Below are positions 9,608-19,504 of a stretch of DNA of 40,273 bases, piece after piece. Positions within the stretch are counted from its first letter, which is position 1, and each line of letters starts with the position of its first letter. The notes under the pieces are model-generated. The model saw only the letters and a program-made list of their open reading frames with translations. It made no database searches and was not told the origin of the DNA. The position numbers were made by a program, and so were the translations under genes. The DNA comes from Chitinophaga pinensis (GTDB lineage: Bacteria; Bacteroidota; Bacteroidia; Chitinophagales; Chitinophagaceae): positions 1-40,273 of the forward strand of contig CAMCQV010000007.1 in the NCBI GenBank assembly GCA_945877085.1, read 5' to 3'.

Positions 9608-10642
9608 ATGATCTATCCATTCATCAGAAACACCCTGTTTTTACTCCCTCCTGAAACTGCCCACCAGGTATCTATGAAGGGCTTAGATATAGCAGCAGCA
9701 ATGCCTGTAATGAATACATGGTTAAGTGACCAATTTCAAGTGCAGGATCCAAGTTTATCCAAGACTGTTTTTGGTTTGCAGTTTCCAAACCCAGTTGGTC
9801 TTGGTGCCGGATTTGATAAAAACGCAGCCCACTTGGATGGTTTAGAAATGTTAGGTTTTGGATTTGTAGAAATTGGTACAGTGACCCCTAAACCACAAGC
9901 AGGCAATCCACAACCAAGATTGTTTAGAATACCAGATCAGAAAGCATTAATCAATCGGATGGGATTTAACAATGACGGTGTAGATGCCATTGCACAAAGA
10001 TTGAAAGAAAGAAAATCAAAGAGCCAATCCAAATTAATTATTGGGGGCAATATTGGAAAAAATAAAGTGACCGTAAACCAAGATGCTTGGAAAGATTATT
10101 GCACCAACTTTATTGGACTAGAGGAAGTAGTAGATTATTTTGTGGTGAATGTAAGTTCACCTAACACACCAGGCCTTCGTGAATTGCAAGAAAAAGAAGC
10201 CTTGAGAAAAATATTTTCTGAACTACAACTCATCAATCGAAATAATAAACCAATTCTTTTAAAAATTGCACCCGATTTAGAAACTAGTGCATTGGATGAC
10301 ATCATCGCATTGACTTCGGAAGTGAAAATTGACGGATTGGTTTCAAGCAATACCACACTGGATCGTAGCCTTTTAAACGAAGCGAATACGATACGTGCAA
10401 ATGAGATTGGTGCAGGTGGATTAAGTGGACAGCCATTACTGACCAAATCGAACCAAGTTTTAAATTATTTATACAAAGGCATTGGTGACAGATTACCCAT
10501 CATTGCAAGTGGTGGTATTTTTAAACCAGAAGACGCAAAAGCAAAATTGGATGCAGGCGCAAGTTTAGTGCAAGTATGGACTGGATTTATTTATGAAGGT
10601 CCTGGCATTGTAAAAAATATCCTACAAGCAATCAAGCATTAA
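9608..10642 (+). CDS. pyrD: Quinone-dependent dihydroorotate dehydrogenase
   Basis: FGLQFPNPVGLGAGFDKNA, GFVEIGTVTPKPQAGNPQPRLFR, NVSSPNTPGLRELQ, IIASGGIF: class 2 PyrD motifs. Confidence 0.95.
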   Translation: MIYPFIRNTLFLLPPETAHQVSMKGLDIAAAMPVMNTWLSDQFQVQDPSLSKTVFGLQFPNPVGLGAGFDKNAAHLDGLEMLGFGFVEIGTVTPKPQAGNPQPRLFRIPDQKALINRMGFNNDGVDAIAQRLKERKSKSQSKLIIGGNIGKNKVTVNQDAWKDYCTNFIGLEEVVDYFVVNVSSPNTPGLRELQEKEALRKIFSELQLINRNNKPILLKIAPDLETSALDDIIALTSEVKIDGLVSSNTTLDRSLLNEANTIRANEIGAGGLSGQPLLTKSNQVLNYLYKGIGDRLPIIASGGIFKPEDAKAKLDAGASLVQVWTGFIYEGPGIVKNILQAIKH

Positions 10643-10652
10643 ATTATAATTC

Positions 10653-11315
10653 ATGTTGACTATACATACTTTTTGTTTCAATGCATTTCAAGAAAATACT
10701 TATGTCTTATTTAATAGCAATAAAGAAGCCATGATAGTTGACCCTGGTTGTTATTTAAAAAATGAACAAGCGCAACTAGCCAACTTCATTAGTGAAAACG
10801 ATTTGACACCTACACTCTTAGTCAATACACATTGTCATTTAGACCATGTGTTTGGTAATAATTTTGTGAGTGAAACTTATGGATTAACTGCTTTATTTCA
10901 TCAGAAAGAACAAGCAGTCATTGACCGATTACCAGAAGGTGGCGCAAGATGGGGTGTGCCTACAGAAGCATACAAAGGAAAAGTCCAATACATACAACAA
11001 GACGAATTGATTCAATTTGGAAAAGATGTTTTCAAGGTACTTGAGACACCGGGACACTCTCCAGGTAGTGTTTGTTTTTACCATGAAGCACAAGATTTTT
11101 TGATTGGTGGAGATTTAATATTTAAAGATGGCGTTGGTAGAACAGATTTGCCAGGAAGCAACCCATTGGATTTAATCAAAAGTATTCAAACGCAGATCTT
11201 TCCATTACCAGACACAATGACTATCTATTCAGGCCATGGAGCAGAAACCACATGGGGTAGAGAGAAAAAAGCAAACCCTTATATTTTGCATATAATGAAG
11301 GGCCAGGGTAGTTAA
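10653..11315 (+). CDS. MBL-fold metallohydrolase (glyoxalase II-like)
   Basis: NTHCHLDHVFGN metal-binding motif, TPGHSPGSVCFY, GGDLIFKDGVGRTDLPG, YSGHGAETTWG. Confidence 0.88.
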   Translation: MLTIHTFCFNAFQENTYVLFNSNKEAMIVDPGCYLKNEQAQLANFISENDLTPTLLVNTHCHLDHVFGNNFVSETYGLTALFHQKEQAVIDRLPEGGARWGVPTEAYKGKVQYIQQDELIQFGKDVFKVLETPGHSPGSVCFYHEAQDFLIGGDLIFKDGVGRTDLPGSNPLDLIKSIQTQIFPLPDTMTIYSGHGAETTWGREKKANPYILHIMKGQGS

Positions 11316-11361
11316 CAATTAATTAATATAACGCGATCAAACTCTTATGCTTATTAAGGGG

Positions 11362-11369
11362 TATTTTTG
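11362..11369 (+). promoter_or_regulatory. Candidate -7 element (TATTTTTG) for the response regulator gene
   Basis: TATTTTTG 11 nt upstream of ATG 11381. Confidence 0.4.
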
Positions 11370-11380
11370 CCCTATCAATT

Positions 11381-12064
11381 ATGGAAAATAGTCCGATCAA
11401 AATACTCATTGCAGACGATGAACCAGATATCATCGAAATTATAAGCTTCCACTTGAACAAAGCAGGTTATGAAGTTGAATCGGCAAAAGACGGAAGTGAA
11501 GCTATTGAGAAAGCAAAACAATTTAATCCAGACTGTATCATTTTAGATGTGATGATGCCTAAGCGCAATGGATTTGAGGTTTGTGAATATTTAAGAAGCA
11601 ATAAACAGTTTGACAAAACTTTGATTGTATTGTTAACTGCATTGAATGATGAAGCCTCCCATATCAAAGGTCTAGAATTAGGAGGAGATGATTTTATCAA
11701 TAAACCTATTAGTCCAAAAGTGCTAGTAAGCAGAATCAGTGCTTTGTTTAGAAGAATACAACCTGCTACAACAGAAACCAAGACCTTGCAAATTAAAGAC
11801 CTTGTCATAGATTCAGAACAATACAAAACTGTTTTAAAAGGTGTGGTACATATATTGGCTAAAAAAGAATTTGAATTGCTTTATTTATTAGCAGCACAAC
11901 CAGGTAGAGTATTTTTAAGAAACGAGATTTTATCTCAGGTTTGGGGCAACGATGTGATTGTTGGGGATAGAACCATTGACGTACATATTAGAAAGATAAG
12001 GGTAAAATTAGGTATTGAATGTATCACAACTGTTAAGGGCGTTGGATACAAATTTGACTATTAG
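11381..12064 (+). CDS. OmpR/PhoB-family response regulator
   Basis: ILIADDEPDIIEIISFHL receiver start, DCIILDVMMPKRNG phospho-Asp, winged helix DRTIDVHIRKIRVKLG...TVKGVGYKFDY. Confidence 0.93.
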   Translation: MENSPIKILIADDEPDIIEIISFHLNKAGYEVESAKDGSEAIEKAKQFNPDCIILDVMMPKRNGFEVCEYLRSNKQFDKTLIVLLTALNDEASHIKGLELGGDDFINKPISPKVLVSRISALFRRIQPATTETKTLQIKDLVIDSEQYKTVLKGVVHILAKKEFELLYLLAAQPGRVFLRNEILSQVWGNDVIVGDRTIDVHIRKIRVKLGIECITTVKGVGYKFDY

Positions 12065-12147
12065 TTGAAACTATTGATCCAACTGATTCAAAGTACTTTT
12101 AAAAAGAATTGAATACCTTTGTTTTAGACTTACATTTTCATCACAAC

Positions 12148-13188
12148 ATGTTTAAAGACAAAAACCTTTCGCCAAAGCAATTGGCATTACTTACTGCATT
12201 AATTTTGTCAAGCTTGATTGCATTGAGTGTATTTGTGTTGATTGCAAATTGGAAATTGCTTTTAGTTTATTTTATTGCTTGTTTTGCAGTGATTTACTTT
12301 TTGGTAAATCAAATACTAGAATTATTTATTTACAAAAAAATAAAACTTATTTATAAGTTGATTTCTTATACTAAAGCCAGTAAAAGAGAAGAAGCTTATC
12401 AAAAATATATTTTACCCCGAAAAGGCATTGATGAGGTAAGAGAAGATGTTGAAAAATGGGCTGCACAAAAAGCGTATGAAATTCAACAGCTGCAATCCAA
12501 TGAACAGTTTAGAAAAGAATTTCTACAAAACTTGTCTCATGAAATCAAAACACCCATTTTCGCAATTCAAGGTTATTTAGAATTATTATCAGATGGAGCG
12601 GTAGAAGACCCCATACTAAGTAAAAAGTTTATTGGGCAAGCTGAAGCCAATGTTCAACGCTTAGTAGGTCTTTTGAATGACGTGGATGTGATCACTAACT
12701 TAGAGATCAATAAAGATTCTATTTTAAAACAGCATTTTATCATGCAAGATTTAATTACAGAAGTAGTTCAAAACTTAAATGTCAAATTGCTGAAAAAAAA
12801 TATGCAATTTCAATTCAAAAAAGGGAGTGAACTACCTATTGAAGTTTTTGCAGATAAAAATAAAATTTATCAGGTCTTAGTGAATATCTTTTCGAATTCA
12901 GTTAAATACGGAAAAATAGATGGAGAAATCACTGCTAGCGTGTATCATTTAGAAGATAAAAAAATCTTGGTTGAAATTACCGATAATGGCATTGGTATAG
13001 ATGAAGCCCATATCCCAAGATTGTTTGAGCGTTTTTACAGAACAGACGATGCAAGAAGCAGAGATATTGGAGGTTCAGGACTAGGTTTAGCCATTTGCAA
13101 GCATATTATAGAAGCACATGGTGAAAATATCCATGTTAGAAGCCAATTGAATGTGGGTACCACCATTGGATTTACATTGCCTCAATAG
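12148..13188 (+). CDS. Membrane sensor histidine kinase
   Basis: Two N-terminal TM segments, H-box FLQNLSHEIKTPIFAIQGYLELL, N-box NIFSNSVKYG, G-boxes ITDNGIGID and GGSGLGLAICKHIIEAHGE. A TACCTTTG box (12114-12121) lies downstream of the track start 12109, so Met 12148 is preferred. Confidence 0.9.
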   Translation: MFKDKNLSPKQLALLTALILSSLIALSVFVLIANWKLLLVYFIACFAVIYFLVNQILELFIYKKIKLIYKLISYTKASKREEAYQKYILPRKGIDEVREDVEKWAAQKAYEIQQLQSNEQFRKEFLQNLSHEIKTPIFAIQGYLELLSDGAVEDPILSKKFIGQAEANVQRLVGLLNDVDVITNLEINKDSILKQHFIMQDLITEVVQNLNVKLLKKNMQFQFKKGSELPIEVFADKNKIYQVLVNIFSNSVKYGKIDGEITASVYHLEDKKILVEITDNGIGIDEAHIPRLFERFYRTDDARSRDIGGSGLGLAICKHIIEAHGENIHVRSQLNVGTTIGFTLPQ

Positions 13189-13242
13189 CACCTGGTGCTT
13201 TTTCCCTAATAATTTCGTTTCTTTGTATTCTAAAAATTTTTA

Positions 13243-14259
13243 ATGCAAACTATTCTTGTTACCGGTGGTTGTGGATTTATTGGCGCGCATACCATTGTGG
13301 ATTTAGTTGAAAATGGATTCAATGTGATCTCTATTGATAATTTATCTAGGGCATCAGATGATTCATTATTGGGTATCGAGAAAATAACTGGTAAGAAAAT
13401 TAAAAATTACACAGTCAATTTAACTGATAAAGCAGCTACAGAAGCGGTATTTATTGCCAACCCAGATATTGCTGGTATCATTCATTTTGCTGCCTATAAA
13501 GCAGTTGGAGAATCTGTTGAAAAACCTTTAGATTATTACGAGAACAATATTAGCTCCCTAGTCCATTTGTTACAGATGGCTGTAAAGTACAATGCACCAC
13601 ATTTTATTTTCTCTTCATCTTGTACTGTGTATGGCAACCCTGACACCATTCCGGTTACAGAAAATACGCCATTGCAAACAGCTGCTTCTCCTTATGGTGC
13701 CACCAAGCAAATGGGAGAAACCATTGTAAAAGATGCTGCATTGGCACATCCTTTATCAACGATCTTACTCAGGTACTTTAATCCTGTAGGGGCTCATCCT
13801 TCTACTGCTATTGGAGAATTACCTATTGGTCGACCACAGAACTTAGTACCTGCCATTACACAAACTGCTATTGGCAAATTACCTAAAATGCAAGTACATG
13901 GGGCCGATTATGATACAAGAGACGGATCTTGTATTAGAGACTATATTCATGTTTGCGATATCGCACATGCACATACACTTGCTATTCAATATTCCATGAA
14001 AAACAATCAACCGAATAGTTGTGAAGTATTTAATCTTGGTACAGGGAATGGTATTACTGTTTTAGAAGCAATCCATGCTTTTGAAAAAGTATCTGGTGTG
14101 AAATTGAATTATGAGATTGGCCCACGAAGAGCTGGTGATATTGTTTCTATTTATGCCAACAACGACCATGCAGTTAAACAATTAGGATGGCATTGTCAAT
14201 ACAATTTGGAATCGATGATGCGTACAGCTTGGGAGTGGGAACAAAGTTTAGCAAATTAA
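13243..14259 (+). CDS. galE: UDP-glucose 4-epimerase
   Basis: [86 protein letters not shown]. Confidence 0.95.
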   Translation: MQTILVTGGCGFIGAHTIVDLVENGFNVISIDNLSRASDDSLLGIEKITGKKIKNYTVNLTDKAATEAVFIANPDIAGIIHFAAYKAVGESVEKPLDYYENNISSLVHLLQMAVKYNAPHFIFSSSCTVYGNPDTIPVTENTPLQTAASPYGATKQMGETIVKDAALAHPLSTILLRYFNPVGAHPSTAIGELPIGRPQNLVPAITQTAIGKLPKMQVHGADYDTRDGSCIRDYIHVCDIAHAHTLAIQYSMKNNQPNSCEVFNLGTGNGITVLEAIHAFEKVSGVKLNYEIGPRRAGDIVSIYANNDHAVKQLGWHCQYNLESMMRTAWEWEQSLAN

Positions 14260-15320
14260 TGCTGCACTAACATTTTTTCGGCGTTCTCTGCCATTTGTAA
14301 TGCTTCGATAAATTCTTCAATCTCTCCATTGACTACAGCATCTAAATTATATGAAGTCACATTCACACGATGGTCTGTAACCCTACCCTGTGGCCAGTTA
14401 TAGGTTCTTATTTTTGCACTTCTATCACCTGTACTCACCAATGTTTTACGATGTCTTGAAATTTCATCTTCTTGTTTACGCACTTGTTCTTCGAATAATT
14501 TTGTACGAAGCATACCCATTGCTTTTTCACGGTTACCTAACTGTGAACGCTCTGTTTGACAGATGATCACCGTACCTGTTGGAATATGCGTCAACATAAC
14601 TTTAGTCTCTACCTTATTTACGTTCTGTCCACCCGCACCACCACTTCGCGCAGTTTCCATTTTCACATCTGCCGGATTCAATACAAAATCCACTTCCTCT
14701 GCTTCTGGCATCACAGCCACAGTTGCAGCCGATGTATGCACACGACCCTGTGTTTCGGTACTAGGTACTCTTTGTACACGGTGTACACCACTTTCAAATT
14801 TCATAGTACCATATACATCTTCACCTGTCACTTCTAATATTACTTCCTTATAGCCACCTACAGATCCTTCACTCTCACTTGCAACAGCTACCTTCCAACC
14901 TTTTTTCTGACAATACCTCGTGTACATCGTCAATAAATCACCTACAAATAAACTTGCTTCATCTCCACCAGTTCCTGCTCTTAATTCAATGATTGCATTT
15001 TTATCGTCTTGAGGATCTTTTGGAATCAACAACTTAGTCAACTCTTTTTCTAAAGCTTCTTTTTCTTCGTCTAATGCAGGCATTTCCATTTTTGCCAATT
15101 CACGCATATCTGCATCATCTCCGTTTAAAGACTCTTTTGCAAATTTATGTTCTGCCAACACCTTCACATAGCGCTCATAAGGAATGACAATCTTCTCTAA
15201 AGAACGATATTCCTTACTGTATTTGCCAAATTCGGATTGGTTATTGATGATCTCTGGATTGGTCAAAGCCACCCCTACTTGGTCAAATCTTGCTTTTATG
15301 GCTTCTAATTTATCTAACAT
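14256..15320 (-). CDS. prfA: Peptide chain release factor 1
   Basis: [15 protein letters not shown]-terminus (Met at 15320); [38 protein letters not shown] motif; [14 protein letters not shown]. Confidence 0.95.
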   Translation of the reverse strand: MLDKLEAIKARFDQVGVALTNPEIINNQSEFGKYSKEYRSLEKIVIPYERYVKVLAEHKFAKESLNGDDADMRELAKMEMPALDEEKEALEKELTKLLIPKDPQDDKNAIIELRAGTGGDEASLFVGDLLTMYTRYCQKKGWKVAVASESEGSVGGYKEVILEVTGEDVYGTMKFESGVHRVQRVPSTETQGRVHTSAATVAVMPEAEEVDFVLNPADVKMETARSGGAGGQNVNKVETKVMLTHIPTGTVIICQTERSQLGNREKAMGMLRTKLFEEQVRKQEDEISRHRKTLVSTGDRSAKIRTYNWPQGRVTDHRVNVTSYNLDAVVNGEIEEFIEALQMAENAEKMLVQH

Positions 15321-15379
15321 AGTCGTTTTTCTGTGCGCAAAAATAGCTATTTTAGTTGTCAATAAAAAGGATCCCACCT

Positions 15380-16537
15380 ATGAAATACCTCACCGTCGTT
15401 TTTTGCGCTATTAGCTTGTCTGGATTTGCCCAAAAAATACATTTTAAATCCATCCTAGTAGATACCCATAATGACGCACCTACGGCATGTATCGAAAAAA
15501 AAGTAAGTTTTGACCAAGACTTGACAGGTATCAATCATTCCGATTTAAAAAGATTCAAGGAAGGTGGATTGGATTATCAATTGTTTTCCATTTGGTGCGA
15601 TGGTGAAAAAGTAAATCCTTATGCATGGGCCATGCGTGAAATGGATACAATAGACGCTGTTGCAGCAAGAAATCCCGATAAAATGGTGGTGGCTAAAGAT
15701 TGGAAAACCATTCAAGCTGCTTTAAAAGCTGGAAAAATTGTAGCACAGTATGGCGTAGAAGGTGGACATATGATCGAAGACGATATCAATCGATTAGATA
15801 CATTTTATAACCGCGGTGTACGTTATATGACATTGACTTGGAATAACTCCCCTTCATGGGCAAGTTCACACACTGCAGAAAATAGTTCAAAATACACGGG
15901 ACAAAAAGGGCTGAATGATTTTGGAAAACAAATTATTAATAGAATGAATCAATTAGGCATCATCGTGGATGTGTCTCATGTAGGAGAAAAAACATTTTGG
16001 GATGCCATCAATACCACTACAAAGCCTGTCATCGCATCGCATAGTAATGCTTTCAGTATTTGTCCAGTAACGAGAAATTTAAAAGACGATCAAATTAAAG
16101 CCGTTGGAAAAAATGGTGGTGTAATTTGTTTGAACTTTTTTTCGGGATTTGTTGATAGTAATTTTAGCAAAAAAGATATGGCATTTAGAAAGACACATAG
16201 CGCAGAAATAGATTCCTTATTGGCTACAGGCATACAAAGAGAATATGCTTTCACAATGATATCAGATAAATATAAAACAGAAAGCGAAGCCATCAAGCCT
16301 ACCATTGAACAATTGATGCAACACTTTGACCATATTGTTAAACTTGTTGGAATAAATCATGTCGGCATTGGCTCAGACTTTGATGGCATTAATTCAGCGC
16401 CACAAGGATTGAGCACTGTATTGGATTATCCTAATTTCACTAAAGCATTGATGGCTCGAGGTTATTCAAATAAGGACATCAAAAAAGTATTGGGTGGGAA
16501 TTTTTTACGTGTCTATAGAATGAATAACCCTGATTAG
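15380..16537 (+). CDS. Membrane dipeptidase (peptidase M19), secreted
   Basis: MKYLTVVFCAISLSGFAQ signal; VDTHNDAP; QYGVEGGHMIEDD; YMTLTWNNSPSWASSHT; IVDVSHVGEKTFWDAI; PVIASHSNAFSICPVTRNLKDDQIKAV; HVGIGSDFDG. Confidence 0.92.
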   Translation: MKYLTVVFCAISLSGFAQKIHFKSILVDTHNDAPTACIEKKVSFDQDLTGINHSDLKRFKEGGLDYQLFSIWCDGEKVNPYAWAMREMDTIDAVAARNPDKMVVAKDWKTIQAALKAGKIVAQYGVEGGHMIEDDINRLDTFYNRGVRYMTLTWNNSPSWASSHTAENSSKYTGQKGLNDFGKQIINRMNQLGIIVDVSHVGEKTFWDAINTTTKPVIASHSNAFSICPVTRNLKDDQIKAVGKNGGVICLNFFSGFVDSNFSKKDMAFRKTHSAEIDSLLATGIQREYAFTMISDKYKTESEAIKPTIEQLMQHFDHIVKLVGINHVGIGSDFDGINSAPQGLSTVLDYPNFTKALMARGYSNKDIKKVLGGNFLRVYRMNNPD

Positions 16538-16560
16538 AATCTGTCGGGTTATTCATTCTA
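16516..16560 (+). terminator. 15-bp perfect-stem hairpin spanning the M19 dipeptidase stop codon
   Basis: TAGAATGAATAACCC (16516-16530) / GGGTTATTCATTCTA (16546-16560); stop TAG at 16535-16537 is in the loop. Confidence 0.7.
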
Positions 16561-16635
16561 ACTTTTATGATTTATTTTAAAAAATAAGATTTTTTAAAAA
16601 TTACAATAATCAACACTAAGAACTCATTTGATCTT

Positions 16636-16673
16636 AATAAAATAGCCCTTAAATATTTAAGGGCTATTTTATT
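16636..16673. terminator. Bidirectional terminator palindrome
   Basis: AATAAAATAGCCCTTAAAT|ATTTAAGGGCTATTTTATT, perfect 19+19 palindrome between convergent genes. Confidence 0.85.
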
Positions 16674-16674
16674 T

Positions 16675-18666
16675 TTAAAAACTTAGTAATTTCTGCATCA
16701 TTTCTTCTAAGCGATCATTGGCCATGTATTGCTTTTCCAATGTTTTATTGAATGGGATAGGTGTGTCTAAAGATGCGCAACGCATAATAGGTGCATCTAA
16801 ATATTCAAAGAAATGCTCTGCAACCCATGCACTAATCTCACCACCAATACCGCCTGTTAGATTGTCTTCATGCAAGAGCATCAATTTACCTGTTGTTTTT
16901 ACCGCTAATTCAATCGCAGTATAATCCAATGGTGACAATGTTCTTAGATCCAGAATATAAATAGACTGATCCGAATGTGCTTGTTGATAGGCTTTTGCCC
17001 AAAGCACCCCCATGCCATAGGTAATAATTGTTGCGTCTGTACCTTCTTTAACAATATGCGCTTTACCAATTTCAATTTGATACATCGCATCTGGAATTTC
17101 TTCTTCGATACTTCTGTACAAAGCTTTATGTTCAAAATATAAAACAGGATTTGGTTCTGCTAGTGCAGCAATCAATAATCCTTTTGCATCTGTTGGATTA
17201 GAAGGATACACCACTTTCAATCCTGGCACATGCGTAAACCATGCTTCATTGGATTGAGAATGAAAAGGACCTGCACCTACCCCACCGCCTGTTGGCATGC
17301 GCACCACCACGTCGGCATTTTGTCCCCAACGGTAATGCATCTTCGCTAAATTATTGACAATTTGATTAAAAGCGACGGTCACAAAATCTGCGAATTGCAT
17401 TTCCACCACCGACTTCATGCCTTCCAAACTTAACCCTAGTGCAGCACCAACAATCGCACTTTCACAAATAGGAGTATTCCTGATTCTTTGTTTTCCAAAT
17501 TGATCTACAAATCCTTCAGTTATTTTAAATGCCCCACCATATTCAGCAATATCCTGCCCCATAATGATCATCTCTGGATATTTTTCCATCGATTGTCTCA
17601 ATGCATCACTGATGGCTTCAATAAATCTTTTATTTGTTTTTTGTGTCGTCTCTACCAAATTAAAATTTGGAATGGTGTTTGCTGGAATCGGCGCAAATAC
17701 ATCCACTAATTCATCCGCAATAGAAGGCTCAAAAGTTTCAGGCTCCATAGCTTTTCTAATATCCGCTTCCATTTGATCTTTGAATCGGTTACGGATACCT
17801 GCCACTTGCATCTCTGTAAGTACATTTTCTTGCACTAAGAATTGCTCATAATTTTTGATTGGGTCTTTCAAGGACCAGGTTTCCATCAAATGTTTTGGTA
17901 CATATTTTACACCACTTGCTTCCTCATGTCCTCGCATTCTGAAAGTATCACATTCGATCAAATAAGGTTTTTGTTGATTGATGCAATAATCACGAACGCC
18001 TTTTACAGTTTGATACACTTCCAAAATATTATTGCCGTCAATACGAATCCCTTCCATCCCGTATCCTTTGGCGCGGTCTACTAAATGATCACATTTATAT
18101 TGTTCGTTCGTTGGTGTACTTAAACCATACCCATTGTTTTCGATGATAAAAATAACTGGCAGATCCCAAACAGCAGCTACGTTCAAGGCTTCGTGAAAAT
18201 CACCTTCGCTTGTTCCGCCATCCCCTGTGAAAGCCATACTTGCTTTTAACTGACCTCTTTGTTGATAAGCTAATGCAACACCATCTGCAATGGCCAATTG
18301 AGGCCCTAAATGTGATATCATACCACATACATGATGCGCTTTACTGCCAAAATGAAAACTTCTTTCTCTTGCTTTGCTATAACTACTTCTGTCGCCTTGC
18401 CATTGCTTAAATAAATCTGTCAAAGGCATTTTGCGCGAAGTGAACACCCCTAAATTTCGGTGTAAAGGCATAATCCATTCGGTAGGATCCATTGCTAATG
18501 TAGCGCCCACTGCAATCGCTTCTTGCCCAATGCCACTAAACCATTTGCTAATTTTTCCTTGTCTAAGTAAGACCAACATTTTCTCTTCAATCATTCTTGG
18601 CCATAAAATGGACTCGTATAAATGAATCAACTCTTCGTTACTTAGACTACCGCGTTTATATTCCAT
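16675..18666 (-). CDS. Fused alpha/beta E1 component of a 2-oxoacid (branched-chain/pyruvate type) dehydrogenase
   Basis: Alpha half: GKISKWFSGIGQEAIAVG, FTGDGGTSEGDFHEALNVA, ENNGYGLSTP; beta half: MGQDIAEYGGAFKITEGF, RIRNTPICESAIVGAALGLSLEGMKSVVEMQFADF, LHEDNLTGGIGGEISAWVAEHFFEYLDAPIMR. Confidence 0.93.
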   Translation of the reverse strand: MEYKRGSLSNEELIHLYESILWPRMIEEKMLVLLRQGKISKWFSGIGQEAIAVGATLAMDPTEWIMPLHRNLGVFTSRKMPLTDLFKQWQGDRSSYSKARERSFHFGSKAHHVCGMISHLGPQLAIADGVALAYQQRGQLKASMAFTGDGGTSEGDFHEALNVAAVWDLPVIFIIENNGYGLSTPTNEQYKCDHLVDRAKGYGMEGIRIDGNNILEVYQTVKGVRDYCINQQKPYLIECDTFRMRGHEEASGVKYVPKHLMETWSLKDPIKNYEQFLVQENVLTEMQVAGIRNRFKDQMEADIRKAMEPETFEPSIADELVDVFAPIPANTIPNFNLVETTQKTNKRFIEAISDALRQSMEKYPEMIIMGQDIAEYGGAFKITEGFVDQFGKQRIRNTPICESAIVGAALGLSLEGMKSVVEMQFADFVTVAFNQIVNNLAKMHYRWGQNADVVVRMPTGGGVGAGPFHSQSNEAWFTHVPGLKVVYPSNPTDAKGLLIAALAEPNPVLYFEHKALYRSIEEEIPDAMYQIEIGKAHIVKEGTDATIITYGMGVLWAKAYQQAHSDQSIYILDLRTLSPLDYTAIELAVKTTGKLMLLHEDNLTGGIGGEISAWVAEHFFEYLDAPIMRCASLDTPIPFNKTLEKQYMANDRLEEMMQKLLSF

Positions 18667-19433
18667 TAGTCTTTAGAATTCAACTTGCTCAATAATTTCA
18701 AAATTTCTAAGTACAACCAAACTAAAGTGACAAGTAAACCAAAAGCACCATACCATTCCATGTATTTTGGCGCACCCATTTCGGCTGCTTTTTCGATCGA
18801 ATCAAAATCCAATAATAAATTTAATGCAGCAATGCCTACAATGAATAAGCTGATGCCAATGCTCAATGGAGAGCTATCAAAAGCAAAACCCATTTCAAAA
18901 CCAAACATGCCTGCAATCCATACAATCAAATAAAATAAACCAATGCCCATGGTAGCGGACATGATAATGGATCTTAATTTGTTGGTCACTGTAATGATTC
19001 TAAAATTATACAAGAAGAACATCGCCACTGCCACGCCTAATGTTAATCCAACTGCATGTAAAATAATATTTGGATAATTCTTGGCAAACATGGCATTGAA
19101 AAATGCACTAATTCCACCAATAAACAATCCTTCTAAAATACCGTATGCTGGTGTGATATAACCTGCCCATTGTGGCTTAAACATCACCACCAATGCCAAT
19201 ACCAATCCACCAATTGCTCCAGCAATCATTAAAGTGGTTGCCGTGTTGGTATTCCCTTCTGCATAGACGTTCCAAACGTACATTGCCGAAGCCATCACCA
19301 TCAATAATAAAAAACCGAATTTGTTGATTGTACCGCGCACACTCATTGTGCCAAATGCATTTGCATTGTCGTGTAATGACTTATCAAATATTTTTTCTGT
19401 TAAGGTTGGATTACCTGTTTTAAATGCTGACAT
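18666..19433 (-). CDS. Bax inhibitor-1 / YccA family membrane protein
   Basis: Multi-TM protein with GILEGLFIGGISAFF, NFRIITVTNKLRSIIMSATMGIGLFYL, LNLLLDFDSIEKAAEMGAPKYMEWYGAFGLLVTLVWLYLEILKLLSKL. Confidence 0.9.
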   Translation of the reverse strand: MSAFKTGNPTLTEKIFDKSLHDNANAFGTMSVRGTINKFGFLLLMVMASAMYVWNVYAEGNTNTATTLMIAGAIGGLVLALVVMFKPQWAGYITPAYGILEGLFIGGISAFFNAMFAKNYPNIILHAVGLTLGVAVAMFFLYNFRIITVTNKLRSIIMSATMGIGLFYLIVWIAGMFGFEMGFAFDSSPLSIGISLFIVGIAALNLLLDFDSIEKAAEMGAPKYMEWYGAFGLLVTLVWLYLEILKLLSKLNSKD

Positions 19434-19504
19434 AATTATAAATTTTTGCTATTATAAAAATACAAAATTGCAACGAAACGCCGTCTTTATTAATTGTTAA
19501 TCCT

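Noticed and set aside
11467-11826. 119-aa minus ORF antisense to the response regulator
   Set aside because: Antisense of a clear receiver domain; no homology features.
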